A stretch of 64,000 bases of DNA from Larix kaempferi (Eukaryota > Streptophyta > Pinopsida > Pinales > Pinaceae), in the NCBI GenBank assembly GCA_027924585.1, contig BSBM01000440.1, positions 11,811,501-11,875,500 on the forward strand. Direction: 5' to 3'. Positions 20,975-32,055 of this stretch are shown one piece after another. The stretch's first letter is position 1, and each line of letters begins with the position of its first letter. Both the position numbers and the translations under genes were made by a program. The notes under the pieces were generated by a model. The model was not told where the DNA came from. It ran no database searches and worked only from the letters and a program-made list of their open reading frames with translations.

Positions 20975-22931
20975 CCTAGTTTACGAAATGAATGCACAAT
21001 GAAGCCACTGGGCCATGGGGAGACGAGGGAGAGGGCCCCCTAGAGGTAATCGCATGCTAGGAGACCAACAGAGTCGACGGTTCATTGGTCCGACATCTGG
21101 TTTCCGAGTTATGTCAAGTTGCAAGTCGCATGAAAATGTCGTTCAGGGACACTTGGTGAATTTCCGTCCGGGAGCCAAAAAGCAAACGGAGCAGCAAGAT
21201 TGCGTGTCGTTGGCTCCTACAAGTGTGTGTGGGAAATGCCGACATGGGAACACTGCCAACACTAGCTCGGGGGAGGGTTTTGCAGAGTTGACCCACCAAT
21301 GCGAGATTGCATGCAATAAAACTGAGCAAAACCCTAGTTTACGAAATGAATGCACAATGAAGCCACTAGGCCATGGGGAGACGAGGGAGAGGGACCCTTA
21401 GAGGTAATCGCACGCTAGGAGACCAACGGAGTCGACAATTCGTCGGTCCGACGTCCATTTTCTGAGTTATGTCGAGTTGCAAGTCTCATGAAAATGTCGT
21501 TCAGGGACACTTGGTGAATTTCCGTCCGGGAGCCAAAAAGCAAACGGAGCAGCAAGATTGCGTGCCGTTGGCTCCTACAAGTGTGTGTGGGCAATGTCGA
21601 CCTGGGAACACTGCCAACACTAGCTTGGGGGAGGGTTTTGCAGAGTTGACCCACCAATGCGAGATTGCATGCAATAAAACTGAGCAAAACCCTAGTTTAC
21701 GAAATAAATGCACAATGAAGCCACTGGGCCATGGGGAGACGAGGGAGAGGGACCCATAGAGGTAATCGCATGCCAGGAGACCAATGGAGTCGACGGTTCA
21801 TCGGTCCGACGTCCGTTTTCCGAGTTATGTCGAGCTGCAAGTCGCATGAAAATGTCGTTCAGGGACACTTGGTGAATTTCCGCCCAGGAGCCAAAAAGCA
21901 AACGGAGCAGGAAGATTGCGTGTTGTTGGCTCCTGCAAGTGTGTGTGGGCAATGCCGACGTGGGAACACTGCCAACATTGGCTCGAGCGAGGTTTTTGCA
22001 GAGTTGACCCACCAATGCGAGATTGCATGCAATTAAACTGAGAAAAACCCTAGTTTACGAAATGAATGCACAATGAAGCCACTGGGCCATGGAGAGATGC
22101 GGGAGAGGGCCCCCTAGAGGTAATTGCACACCAGGAGACCAACGGAGTCGACGGTTCGTCGGTCCGATGTCCGCTTTCTGAGTTATGTTGAGTTGCAAGT
22201 CGCATGAAAATGTCATTCAGGGACACTTGGTGAATTTCCGTTCGATAGCCGAAAAGCAAACGGAGCAGCAAGATTGCGTGTTGTTGGCTCCTGCAAGTGT
22301 GTGTGGGCAATGCCGACGTGGGAACACTGCCAACACTGGCTCGGGGGAGGTTTTTGCAGAGTTGACCCACCAATGCGAGATTGCATGCAATTAAACTGAG
22401 CAAAACCCTAGTTTACAAAATGAAGACACTGGGCCATGGGGAGACGAGGGAGAGGGACCCCTAGAGGTAATCGCACGCTAGGAGACTAACGGAGTTGACG
22501 GTTCATCGGTCCGACGTCTGGTTTCCAAGTTATGTCGAGCTGCAAGTCGCATGAAAATGTCGTTCAGGGACACTTGGTGAATTTCCGCCCGGGAGCCAAA
22601 AAGCAAATGGAGCAGGAAGATTGTGTGCCGTTGGCTCCTGCAAGTGTGTGTGGGAAATGCCGACGTGGGAACACTGCCAACACTGGATCGGGGGAGGTTT
22701 TTGCAGAGTTGACCCACCAATGTGAGATTGCATGCAATTAAACTGAGCAAAACCCTAGTTTACGAAATGAATGCACAATGAAGCCACTGGGCCATGGGGA
22801 GATGAGGGAGAGGGCCCCCTAGAGGTAATCGCACGCTAGGGGACCAACGGAGTCGACGGTTCGTCAGTCCGACGTCCGGTTTCTAGGCTATGTCGAGCTG
22901 CAGGTCGCATGAAAATGTTGTTCAGGGACAA
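20975..22931. repeat. Satellite B, 358-bp tandem array
   Basis: CCTAGTTTAC starts at 20975, 21333, 21691, 22049, 22407 and 22754 (periods 358, 358, 358, 358 and 347). The fifth unit lacks about 11 bases near its start. The last unit is cut at TTCAGGGACA (22931). It shares with satellite A the CCTAGTTT start, the ACGGAGTCGACGGTTC core and TTCAGGGACACTTG, but differs elsewhere, so A and B are sister subfamilies that switch abruptly at 20975. Confidence 0.93.
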
Positions 22932-23303
22932 GAGACACAACATTTTATCCCGGGAAACCCTCATGGGGAAGAAAACCTAGCAACCTTTCTTAGAATAATT
23001 ATATGTTTAGAAATCAAGTACAATGAAACCAAACCCTGACCCTGAAGGGTTTTACCACATGAAAATACCTTAATGGCACATGCCAAAAATAGTACTTATC
23101 TACATGAAGATGACCTCCAAGCCATAAGGATAACCAAGCATATCCTTCCCAACCAACATTAGAAGGCACTTTATTTCTCGAATCCCAAGGTAATGTTTGT
23201 TCCTTTCACTAATGTTGCTTTGAGCACTTGTATGTAGTTACTCATATGTAGTATTGAATCTAATTGTACAATCAAATATTGGGCGTTGATGAAATGTGTA
23301 GCA
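22932..23303. other. Spacer with possible minus-strand LTR fragment
   Basis: On the minus strand, GGTTTTCTTCCCCATGAGGG and TTTCCCGGGA resemble the tail of a plant Copia LTR, but no partner or terminus is present. Confidence 0.3.
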
Positions 23304-23572
23304 TGTATTGCACTTAGTTTTATTAAATTACACTTGAACATTGACTTAACTTGTAATTTAATCATCCAAACTCACAAATTTTAATTACACCTATCCAATT
23401 AGTGTGCATGAGTGAGTTAGTTGAAACCTTGAAAAACATTGTATTGCATTTAGTTTGATTAAATTACACGAGCAAGAACTTTGACATAACTTGTAATGAT
23501 CATCCAAAATCACAAATTTTAATTAGATACCAATTAGTGCACGCATGTAGTGAGTTCGTTGAAACCTTTAAA
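23304..23572. repeat. 136-bp tandem duplication
   Basis: TGTATTGCA(C/T)TTAGTTT starts at 23304 and 23440. Both copies continue through AAATTACAC, ACTTGTAAT, ATCATCCAAA and CACAAATTTTAATTA. They are moderately diverged. Confidence 0.8.
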
Positions 23573-23716
23573 TATAATAGTTTGTTCTTTTGACATAGCG
23601 CATTCATGAGTAATAGATAATCCACACAAATCAACACATTAGATTGACACAAGAACACGTGGAAACCGAAGAACAAATACAAAGTGAAATGTATCATTCA
23701 TTTATAAGTGAAATGT

Positions 23717-24019
23717 CAATGTGCATGTCTCCAAAAGTACATGTATCCAAAAGTACATATATATCCAAAAGTATCCAAAAGTGCATGTGTCTCCAAAAGT
23801 ACATGTATATCCAAAAGTATCCAAAAGTACATGTATCCAATGAAGTCAATGTACATGTCTCCAAAATTACATGCACAATAAAGTCAATGTACATGTCTCC
23901 AAAAGTGAATGTATCAAAAAGTACATATATATACAAAAGTATCCAAAAGCACATGTGTCCAAAACTATCCAAAACTATCAAAGCCACATGTACATGTATC
24001 CAAATGTACATATATCCCA
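23717..24019. repeat. Short-unit minisatellite (CCAAAAGTACATGTAT type)
   Basis: About twenty loose copies of a 12-16-bp unit built on TCCAAAAGTACATGTA fill this stretch. It lies just downstream of the stop codon of the minus-strand gene ending at 24029, so it would be in that gene's 3' UTR or terminator region. Confidence 0.85.
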
Positions 24020-24028
24020 TAAGACACA

Positions 24029-26140
24029 TCAAAACTCAAGCTTCCTCTTGTTCTTTCCCAACGTTGATCCTCTAGGCACATCTCTAGGATCAGTGTGCGT
24101 CTCCAGATCCTGCAAATTAAATATCAATTGTTAAATTCAACTAACTATGTACACTAATACATTAGCTCAACAATTATCAACTGGTGCATGGAAAGTGCAT
24201 GAAACACTTGGTCACTGAAGGACATCTCACCTCAACTGACAAAGGAGATTGCGTTGCTTGTGTAGCAGATGGAGCCGTTGGTTGAACATCCAGGATGGTC
24301 GAACCAGGGGGGGCAGGAATTGCTCCTGCTGGTGGTGGCTACAATGAAAAAATGTTGAAATAGTTAGAAATGCATGAATAAACAATTAACACCAATAATA
24401 AACTATGTAAAGATAATGTTGAAATAGTTACATACCTGTGTGTGATCAGTTTCCATTGCAGATGCGGCACTGACTGCTGCATCAACCATCGATGCGAGGT
24501 TTTCAGTAGACAACTCGGGTTCCTGATGCAGTAAACATGCAATTCAAATATTAACAAAAACAATTTATGCACTGGATTTCAAGTTAAACAACAAATATCA
24601 TTGAAGGATATACATTACCATGGTGTGAGTAAGCCTATGGTCATGGGCAGCTGGAGTCTTTCTAGGAGTAGAACGCCTCACATACACACAACCCTTGTTC
24701 ACGAATGGCCTGGAGGGAGATACAAATCCAGGCAATGGTCTAGATGTCTCGGATGGTGCCTACAGTCAGCAAGTGTTCATGTAGTTAGACATGCATGATT
24801 CAACAAACAAACATGTATTTAAAAAATGTTATTTTTAATTGTTTACCTGGAGCCCAGATGTTTCATGGGACGGTACGACCATGGGTGCTACCTCCACATT
24901 ACCTTGCCCCAGTGAAGGATCTGCCATCTGCAAGTTTAATAATTATAAATATTAGACCGTAGATAGCATTAGTGAACTAAAATGTAAAGTATGTGGAAAT
25001 TAACAAATTAACAAGTATTAAAAAACTGAAATTTTAAAATTTTTACCTCGGTGTGAGATACGGCAATAGGTGCTATATAGGATGGGCCTACCAAATGGGT
25101 AGCATCATGCCCCCCTGTAGAGTCTGGAACATCCGGCTCTGGGGCATCGCTGCTGGCATAAAGCATCAACTGCAAGTTCACAAAATTAATATATTATCTC
25201 AAACTATATATATGTATACAAAGACGAAAATAACTGAAGAATTTATTACAATTAACCATCAACATACCTCTCTCAAAAACCCACTGAAGGCAACATCTGA
25301 GGCAAGACCATAGCAGGGATGAGCACATGATGTGCACTCATGAGGATCAGTACTAGGATGGGGATGTGTCAATGGTCCTGCACTAGTGGATGGTACTGAT
25401 GGTCCTGAATGGTGACGAGTTGGTGTATGTACCACACCAGGGACAGATGTCCCTTCCTCACCCATATGCTGAACCATAGTGCCATGGCGAACAACCGCCT
25501 GTGCCAAACTAAAAAATGCATCCCGTGTCTGTGGAATAATACGATGTGCAGGTGGGACATCTGGCCCAGGAAACTGCTTGCGAGGTACAGGGATAGGGCA
25601 ATCCTGGTCTCGAAGCCTTGCATTGGGTCGATTTTGGGGCATCCCCCCACCGATCCCATGAAACTGCAAGATGTCAAAATAGTTTATGTGTTTATGTAAC
25701 ACGAACTCTACGTACATCTTTCGAGGGAAATACAAGGGAATTTCCCTATTGTTGTGTGGTGGCATATCAAAAACCATGTACCATCTGTCCATCCAGTTAT
25801 CAACAAATAGTTGAAACATGCACCACTCAATGGAGATATGTGACCTGTTTGCATTTGGGATTTCCCCCGTCCGAGGGTCCCTAAACAATACAAATATGAG
25901 CTCTTTGGATATTTTCAACTTTTTTATTGCATTGTAGTCTAGCCCATCAGGATATTGTTGTCTTTTTCTTTCTCTATATGATGTAATATCATATAGTACA
26001 TTGCTAGACTGTGAAATGGTGTCAACAATTGCATCCAAGGTTGATGCAAGCGAGCGGCGAATCCTGTCACCACTACTAAAAGCTGCACTAATGCCCCTCA
26101 AGTGGGAAAGCTCAATCAATATCTCGGCATTGGTGTCCAT
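24029..26140 (-). CDS. Seven-exon gene for an unrecognised 497-residue protein
   Basis: Seven exons, each an exact multiple of three, join into one open frame: 26140-25268, 25169-25047, 24927-24847, 24759-24619, 24522-24436, 24338-24231 and 24109-24029. Every intron is phase 0 with a GT donor (GTATGT, GTAAAA, GTAAAC, GTAATG, GTATGT, GTGAGA) and an AG acceptor. Exon 1 (291 codons) is folded-looking, with an aromatic stretch MFQLFVDNWMDRWYMVFDMP near residue 108, then Pro/His-rich, with CTSCAHPC near its end. Exons 2-7 are Pro/Ser/Thr-rich and probably disordered. The protein ends in basic KNKRKLEF. I recognise no family and assign no function. It converges on the transposase-like gene at 15-18.5 kb. 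It could be a second transposon gene or a host gene. The exon calls are by eye. Confidence 0.68.
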
Positions 26141-26927
26141 AGCCGCAACTGCAATAAAGACATCAATACAAAAATCATTAGAAACATATACATGGTATAT
26201 AATGACATCTCTTCAAAATTGAAAATGTATTGAATCAAACTCAAGTAATCAATTTAATGGCATTCACTTACATACATGTAAAACTTAAAATTAACATTTA
26301 ACAATTAAAAAGTAAGTTTCGTTCAACTTCTTTCTAGAAGTTAAGGCACTTCTTAACCCTCATTGGTGACTTTTCCATGCAAACTTGGGTTTAAACTTCT
26401 TAGAATTTAGGAGTGTTATTTTGACATGTTTTGGCCTTTACGTCCATTGCAGAAAACAATATTTCCATCAACTTCATAACCTAACATTAAATTTATTTAT
26501 TTCAACATATTACGCCTTGTGGTTGAAGGGGAGGACAAAGTGGCATGGAATGAAATGGATATGTATGAGTTTGTCTTGCCAATATGATTACATATGTACT
26601 TGAGATGACTATCAATTATTAAGATGTTGAATAATCAACTAGAGATTGTGACTAGAATGACAATAACAACAATGTCAACTTCTCAAAACATAGACAATTT
26701 CTCTCTACAAAATCGATCTCTACATTGTATGGCAAGTTCAGAAAATTAAATAAAAAACATAGTGATTTTCTATATAAAGTCTTTCAGTTGAATCGACGGT
26801 CCCTGAGCGTTGAGTAAATTGATCGAGGGTGTGGATAGGGCAGGCCTGAGAGACACTTTGTTAATGTGTTTTGGCATTTAGTCAAGGGTGCTTAACTAAG
26901 AGGCAATGTATAGCTACATACACTTCT
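26141..26927. other. Spacer upstream of the unrecognised gene
   Basis: Just above the ATG, on the minus strand, TTTATTGCAG (26149-26158) is a good splice acceptor, so the coding exon may be preceded by an untranslated exon further up. Otherwise nothing recognised. Confidence 0.45.
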
Positions 26928-27014
26928 GATGAAATTTTGATTATGTTCATGAACAAATGATTGTGATGAAATTTTGATTATGTTCATGAACAAATGATTG
27001 TGATGAAATTTTGA
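26928..27014. repeat. 37-bp tandem repeat, about 2.3 copies
   Basis: GATGAAATTTTGATTATGTT starts at 26928 and 26965, and GATGAAATTTTGAG at 27002. Confidence 0.9.
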
Positions 27015-27174
27015 GAAACCAAGTTACTAATTTTTGCATTTTTTCTATTCACGCTTGTGCATGCATTTCATCTTGTTATGGCCATTACTAAGGAAAATTA
27101 TTTAATTAGTATCATGGGAAATGGCCTTTGAGGGTTGGAAATTTGGGTTTCATGTGGATGGATACCTAAGTAAC

Positions 27175-27215
27175 CGGACACGTCCAACAGGGTCCCCGTG
27201 GGGACACGGTTGTAG
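27175..27215. other. GTCCCCGTGGGGACAC palindrome next to hAT remnant
   Basis: CAGGGTCCCCGTGGGGACAC starts at about 27188. A similar GTGTCCCGTGGGGACAC cluster lies at 35700-35755 beyond the other end of the hAT frame. The two may be remnants of subterminal repeats of the hAT element. Confidence 0.35.
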
Positions 27216-28029
27216 ATGATGGTTGGTGGGATAGGGTAGTCCTTAGCATCAAGATCATGGAGCCAATCATTTCTTTGTTGTGGTTTGCAAACACGGACCA
27301 ACCCATCTTAGGAGATGTTTATGAGGGGTGGGATTCCATGATTGAGTCCATGAGGACCATTGTTATGGATAATGAGTGTGCTAAGTACGAGACATCGAAA
27401 GAGAACTTATGGTCCATCATACAGGGAATTCTTATCTCCAGGTGGGATAAGAATTGCACACCTTTGCATTGATTGGTCCACTCATTGAACCCCAGGTTCT
27501 ACGCTTAGGATTGGCTCAGTGGTGGGTCGGGGCCCTCATCTAGAGTCCCTCCTCACATGGATGGAGAGATCTCAGAGGGGAGGAAGATAGCATTTAGATG
27601 GCTACTTCAGGATAGAGACCACCTTGAGGTGGTGGAGGAGGAATTTTATGAGTTTTCTAGTGGCACTGGGAGACTTGGAGGATATGAGGTGGTTAGAGAC
27701 ATGGGGGTTAAGAAACCCCTTGTTTGGTGGACAACTCATGGGGAAACATGCCCTCTTCTACAAAAGATAGCCTTGAGGGTCCTCTCTCAAGTTACTTCAT
27801 CCTCTTGTTGTGAGAGGAATTGGAGCACATATGGGAACTTGTACAGTGTGAAGAAGAGCAGGCTTGAGCAGTCCAGGGCAAAGACGATGATGTATGTGCA
27901 CTCCAACCTTCGTCTTATTTACAGGAAGAGGGAGGAGTGGGCGAAGGGAAAGACACGGATGTGGGATGTCTTTCTTGATGAGATGGGTTTGGACAACAGT
28001 ACTGAGTTGGCATTAGCCAATATGGATCT
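27208..28029 (+). pseudogene. hAT transposase, C-terminal part, first segment
   Basis: hAT transposases move DNA transposons by cut and paste. The frame starts at VVDDGWWDRV and runs through LWSIIQGILISRWDKNCTPL, LVHSLNPRFYA, and the C-terminal dimerisation block with ALRVLSQVTSSSCCERNWS and RAKTMMYVHSNLRL. Two stops (TGA at 27470 and a TAG shortly after) break one otherwise continuous frame. The N-terminal BED zinc finger and most of the catalytic domain are absent. A Copia element enters the frame after NMDL. Joining across it restores the frame, so the stops were not caused by the insertion itself. Confidence 0.85.
28025..28029 (+). repeat. Target-site duplication GATCT, left copy
   Basis: GATCT directly precedes the 5' LTR and recurs at 35102-35106 directly after the 3' LTR: a perfect 5-bp duplication as made by retroviral-type integrases. 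Confidence 0.95.
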
Positions 28030-28624
28030 TGTTGATGTATATGTAACTTCGGAATGTATTTCATCTATGTATTTCATATATAATTATTGTACCCTTATTA
28101 GAGATGTGTTATTCCTCTATAAGGAAGTGTCGTCATGTGGATTGACAAGTGTCGCAAGTGTGTGTACTTGCCAATGGGTTATTATGGGGTCGGCCCTGAA
28201 ATATATATATTATATTGTGGATGTACCTAGCTAGACAAGTCGGCCCCATAAGGTCACTGGGCAAACAGGTTAGTATAAATAGAGATCAGGAGATCTCTAT
28301 TTAAATCATTCGGAAAGTTATATCTCTCTCACTCAGAAAGTGGTGCACTAGTGAGGAGGAGGATCATCTGCTACTAGGAGACTATCTCAAGTGTATTTTG
28401 GTTGTACTTTGGTTGAGCCATTGCTCTCTCTATCTCTGAGGAAGTTGTGGGATTTTTCACCTTAGGGTTTTCCCCACGGAAACTCTGTGTCTCTTATCTC
28501 TCATGCTTTTGATTCTTGTGATACTTGTCATGCTTATTGTGATTTTTATGCATTGATATATTGTATATGTTATTCTATCAGTAAAGATCCAAGAGTATTG
28601 TGAATTAATGCTCAAAATTTAACA
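28030..28624 (+). repeat. 5' LTR of the Copia element
   Basis: It starts TGTTGATGTATATGTAAC and ends CAAAATTTAACA. It contains a TATAAATAG promoter box (28274-28282). It lacks the 12 bases AGACCACCATGT-like present in the 3' LTR and in the solo LTR, so the loss is probably specific to this copy. Confidence 0.95.
28274..28282 (+). promoter_or_regulatory. LTR TATA box
   Basis: TATAAATAG in the 5' LTR; the same box is at 34751-34759 in the 3' LTR. Confidence 0.7.
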
Positions 28625-28640
28625 TGGTGTCATAGCTAAC
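28625..28640 (+). promoter_or_regulatory. Primer-binding site
   Basis: TGGTGTCATAGCTAAC directly follows the 5' LTR. It differs at a few positions from the tRNA-iMet-type TGGTATCAGAGC site common in plant Copia elements. Confidence 0.8.
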
Positions 28641-29198
28641 CTTAGAAGAAGACATTTTGCAGTGACGGAAACTTGAGTTTCTTGTTTATTTGGTTTCTCT
28701 CCATAGATTTTGGAAAAGCAGTATAGTAGATTGACTCTAATCATCAAGGAGAATCTATCTGTCCAATCATAATTCAATTCTGAGCATTTTCAGATTTGGC
28801 CCTAAAAATTACGGTTTCCACAAAAATAGGAATTTCTGAAATCTGAAGACATAGCTGGAAGCTCCTTGCAAAAATCGAAGTTTAGAGCTTTGGATCGAGA
28901 TTTTTGGCTGGATAGATTTCTGGGAAACTCAAACCCTAATTCAGGACTCTCCCAAGTGAATCCGGGAGGACAAAAAGGCAAATCCGAAGGGTAAATCTTT
29001 GCTGATCTCAAATTCTGAATACACCAGGATGATCAGCTCATCAAGGCACATCTTTCTATCATTTCAGAAAATTGAAATTCACATTTTGCATTTTTAGGGT
29101 TTTTTCGACAAACCCTAATCCAGGACCAGATCCAGTTTTCAGCATTTCAAGTGGTAAGACCTAAATCTTTTCTATTTCCATTTGAAGTACTCTTTAAG
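28641..29198. other. Leader between primer site and gag
   Basis: Untranslated leader of the Copia element; no other signal seen. Confidence 0.6.
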
Positions 29199-30224
29199 AT
29201 GTCTCACCACACCAAGCTTGAGGACAAGCTTGAAGGAGTTGATAACTTCCGAGCTTGGAAGTATAGGATTGGGTTAATCCTGGAAGAGAATGAGTTGGAC
29301 TCATATGTAAAAGAAGACATCCCTATCCCAGAGGATGAAGAGGATAAGGTATTGCATAAGAAAAACTTGGTCAAGGTAAAGAGAATCATTGCTAATTCTA
29401 TCAAAGACCATCTCATACCCCATGTGTCTTCTCTAAAGACACCCAAGGAGATGTTTGACTCTTTGACCAAGCTATTTGAAGGGAAGAACATAAATTGGAA
29501 GATGACCCTGCAGAACCAATTGAAAGGAGTAAAGTTTCAAAATGGAGAAACCATTCAATCTTATTTTTCAAGGGTCTCCCAGATCAAGGAACAATTAGAA
29601 GCAGTGGATGAAATGGTGGAGAATGGTGAAGTGGTGATGACCACTCTAAATGGCCTACCCAGGTCATGGGATTCCTTAATTCAAGGAATTTGTGCAAGGA
29701 AGAAGTTGATCTCCTTCAACAGATTGCGGGAAGAATGCTCTCAAGAAGAAGCTAGGCTTGTGGCCCGAGAAGAAAAGATGGGAAATGAAGATCAAGATCT
29801 CACAGCACATGCCAGGAAAGGCAAGTCCAAGAAGGAATCATCTCATAACAGGAGATTCTCACACCACCATTATCATAAAGATAAGAAAGATCTCAGATAC
29901 TTCAATTGCAATGAGAAGGGACACTTTGCTTCAGATTGTCCCAAGAAGAAGAAAGACAACAACAACAACTTCAATAAGAAGAAGAAGAATAACAAAATAA
30001 GATATCATGCTCATGCTGCCGAAGATGATGAACCCCCAAAGAAGAAGGCTAGGGCAGAAAGTGATAGTCATGATGACTCATCAAGTGAAGAAGAATATGT
30101 TCTAATTTCTGCTCTCACGGGTACTATCTCCCATGGTTGTAATGATTGGTTGATTGACAGTGGGGATTCCAAACACATGACTGGGTTTAAGGAATCTTTT
30201 CTGAATCTATTTGAACATGAATAA
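29199..30224 (+). pseudogene. Copia gag plus start of protease
   Basis: The ATG at 29199 opens MSHHTKLEDKLEGVDNFRAW, typical of gag, which packages element RNA. A UBN2-type capsid region follows (about residues 10-200). The zinc knuckle reads YFNCNEKGHFASDC: the first Cys of CX2CX4HX4C is Tyr, so it is probably non-functional. A Lys/Asn-rich linker and an acidic Asp/Ser stretch lead to the protease active-site region, WLIDSGDSKHMT, with DSG intact. The frame stops at TAA 30222 inside protease. Confidence 0.88.
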
Positions 30225-31385
30225 CCCCATAAGGTGAAACTTGGGGATGATTATCAATACCAAATCAAAGGAAGTGGTGAAGCCTTCTACAACCTAGATT
30301 CTGGAAAATCTTTGAAGATGAAAGAAGTCCTTTATGTACCTGGACTCAAGAAGAACTTACTCTCCATCTCTGCATTGGATGCAAAAGGTATGAGGGTTGC
30401 ATTTGTGAAAGGTCAAGTCCTAATGTGGCCAAAGGGAAAGAACATAGATGATGTAGTAGTGATTGGAGAGCAAGAGGGAGGTTTGTAAGGGACAACCTGA
30501 ACATGCCATGGTACATGAATCCATGGAGCCAAGTGAACTTTGGCATAGAAGACTTGCTCATATGCACTATAGGGCACTTCCAATTGCAAGCAAGGCTGTA
30601 GAGGGTCTTCCTGAAATCAAGACCAAACATGAAGGTGTTTGCAAAGGATGTGCAAAAGGTAAGAACATTAAGAAGGCTTTCCCAAGCAGTGAAAGCAAAG
30701 CAAAAGACATCCTAGAAATCATCCACTCAGATGTATGTGGTCCTATGTCATCCAGTTCTCTGAGTGGGTATATTTACTATGTCTCATATATTGATGACTT
30801 CTCCAGGAAGACTTGGGTATACTTCTTGAAGAACAAAGATAAGGTGTTTGATAAATCCAAGGAATTCAAAACCTTAATGGAGAATCAAACTGACAAGAAG
30901 ATCAAAACATTCAGATCCGACAATGGTGGAGAATTCACCTCAGGTGACTTCAAAAAGCTTTGTAGTGATTCAAGGATTAAGAGGGAGTTGACTGCTCCTT
31001 ATAATCCTCAACAGAATGGAGTTGCAGAAAGGAAGAACAGAACAATCATGGAAGCAGCAAGGGCAATGCTGCATGACCAGGATCTACCTATGCATCTATG
31101 GGCAGAAGCAGCTAGAACAGTTGTATATGTGCAGAACAGAACACCCCCACAAAATATTGGACAACAAGACACCATAAGAGGTCTTTTCTGGTAAGAAACC
31201 TGAAGTCAACAATCTCATAATATTTGGTTGTCTAGTATACACTCATGTCCCAAAGGAAAAGAGGACTAAACTAGATCCTTCAGGAAAGAAGGGTATCTTT
31301 GTGGGTTATAGTGAAAGCTCGAAGGATTACAGAATATACTTTCTAGGGTTCAAGAAGATTGATGTCAGAAAGGATGAATATAAGT
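30225..31385 (+). pseudogene. Copia protease end and integrase
   Basis: After the stop at 30222 the same frame continues through protease (VLYVPGLKKNLLSISALDAKG) to another stop at 30486, then shifts. Integrase follows: the HHCC zinc domain (WHRRLAHMH ... CKGCAKGK), then the DDE core with HSDVCGP, YIDDFSRKTWVYFLKNKDK, FRSDNGGEFTS and NGVAERKNRTIMEAARAM. The D, D and E positions appear kept. A frameshift near 31190 precedes the C-terminal GKKGIFVGYSESSKDYRIYF block. Integrase would insert element DNA and make the 5-bp duplication. Confidence 0.9.
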
Positions 31386-32055
31386 TCAAGGACAGGTAAT
31401 CCAGGTAGCAAAGATCAAGAGGGAGCACACTCCAGCAGCTCCTGCAAGGATGTAGATTTTCAGAGGGAGTTGACCATCTTCCTACATTCCACAATAGAAA
31501 GGTGTAGAAGAAGCTACTTCAGCAGCTCCTGCTAGGAAGCAAAAACTCAGAGGGAGTCCACCCAACAAACAAACAAATATAAGTATTTCAATTATCATTT
31601 CTTGCCTATTTTTTTTGTTTAAATAATATTATACTACTAATATGCATGTGATGGGTAAGTGGCCTATGGCATTGTACAACATTCCAGTGCTACTTATCTA
31701 GAATGAAACCTCTTTGTTAACATGTTGGGAGTAGTGCAAAGTCTTAACAATGTTCTGGTAGAGACTGGAAGGCATATAGAAAGTTGTGGAACATGGATAA
31801 ATGTTGTATTGAAGCATTGGCTAAGATAACTGCATGACTGCATGACATATTTCTTTATGTGTAAAGAATTTGTTCTGAAAATTATGAGATGTTTCTAATC
31901 ATGCAATTTAACTTGTTTTGTAGGAAAGACCGTATATCTTCACCTACAAAAGGACTACAACATTTGTTCCAGCAACAAAGATATATATTGAAGATATTGA
32001 AGTTCCCAAGATCTGGGATGAAGAAATGGAATGCCATGATCTGTCGATCATGAAA
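31386..32055. other. Copia pol region replaced by non-coding sequence
   Basis: Where the acidic linker and first half of RT should be, no RT block is readable. Near 31430-31560 a phrase of the type AGCAGCTCCTGC(A/T)AGGA...CAGAGGGAGT occurs twice. This looks like deletion and rearrangement of the RT N-terminus. Confidence 0.55.

Noticed and set aside
20975-22760. AAACCCTAG motifs as interstitial telomere repeats
   Set aside because: The motif occurs once per 358-bp unit and never as tandem heptamers; it is simply part of the satellite.
18989-22931. Many similar open frames of about 60-130 codons on both strands
   Set aside because: They repeat with the satellite units. The unit lengths (358-359) are not multiples of three, and no domain is present.
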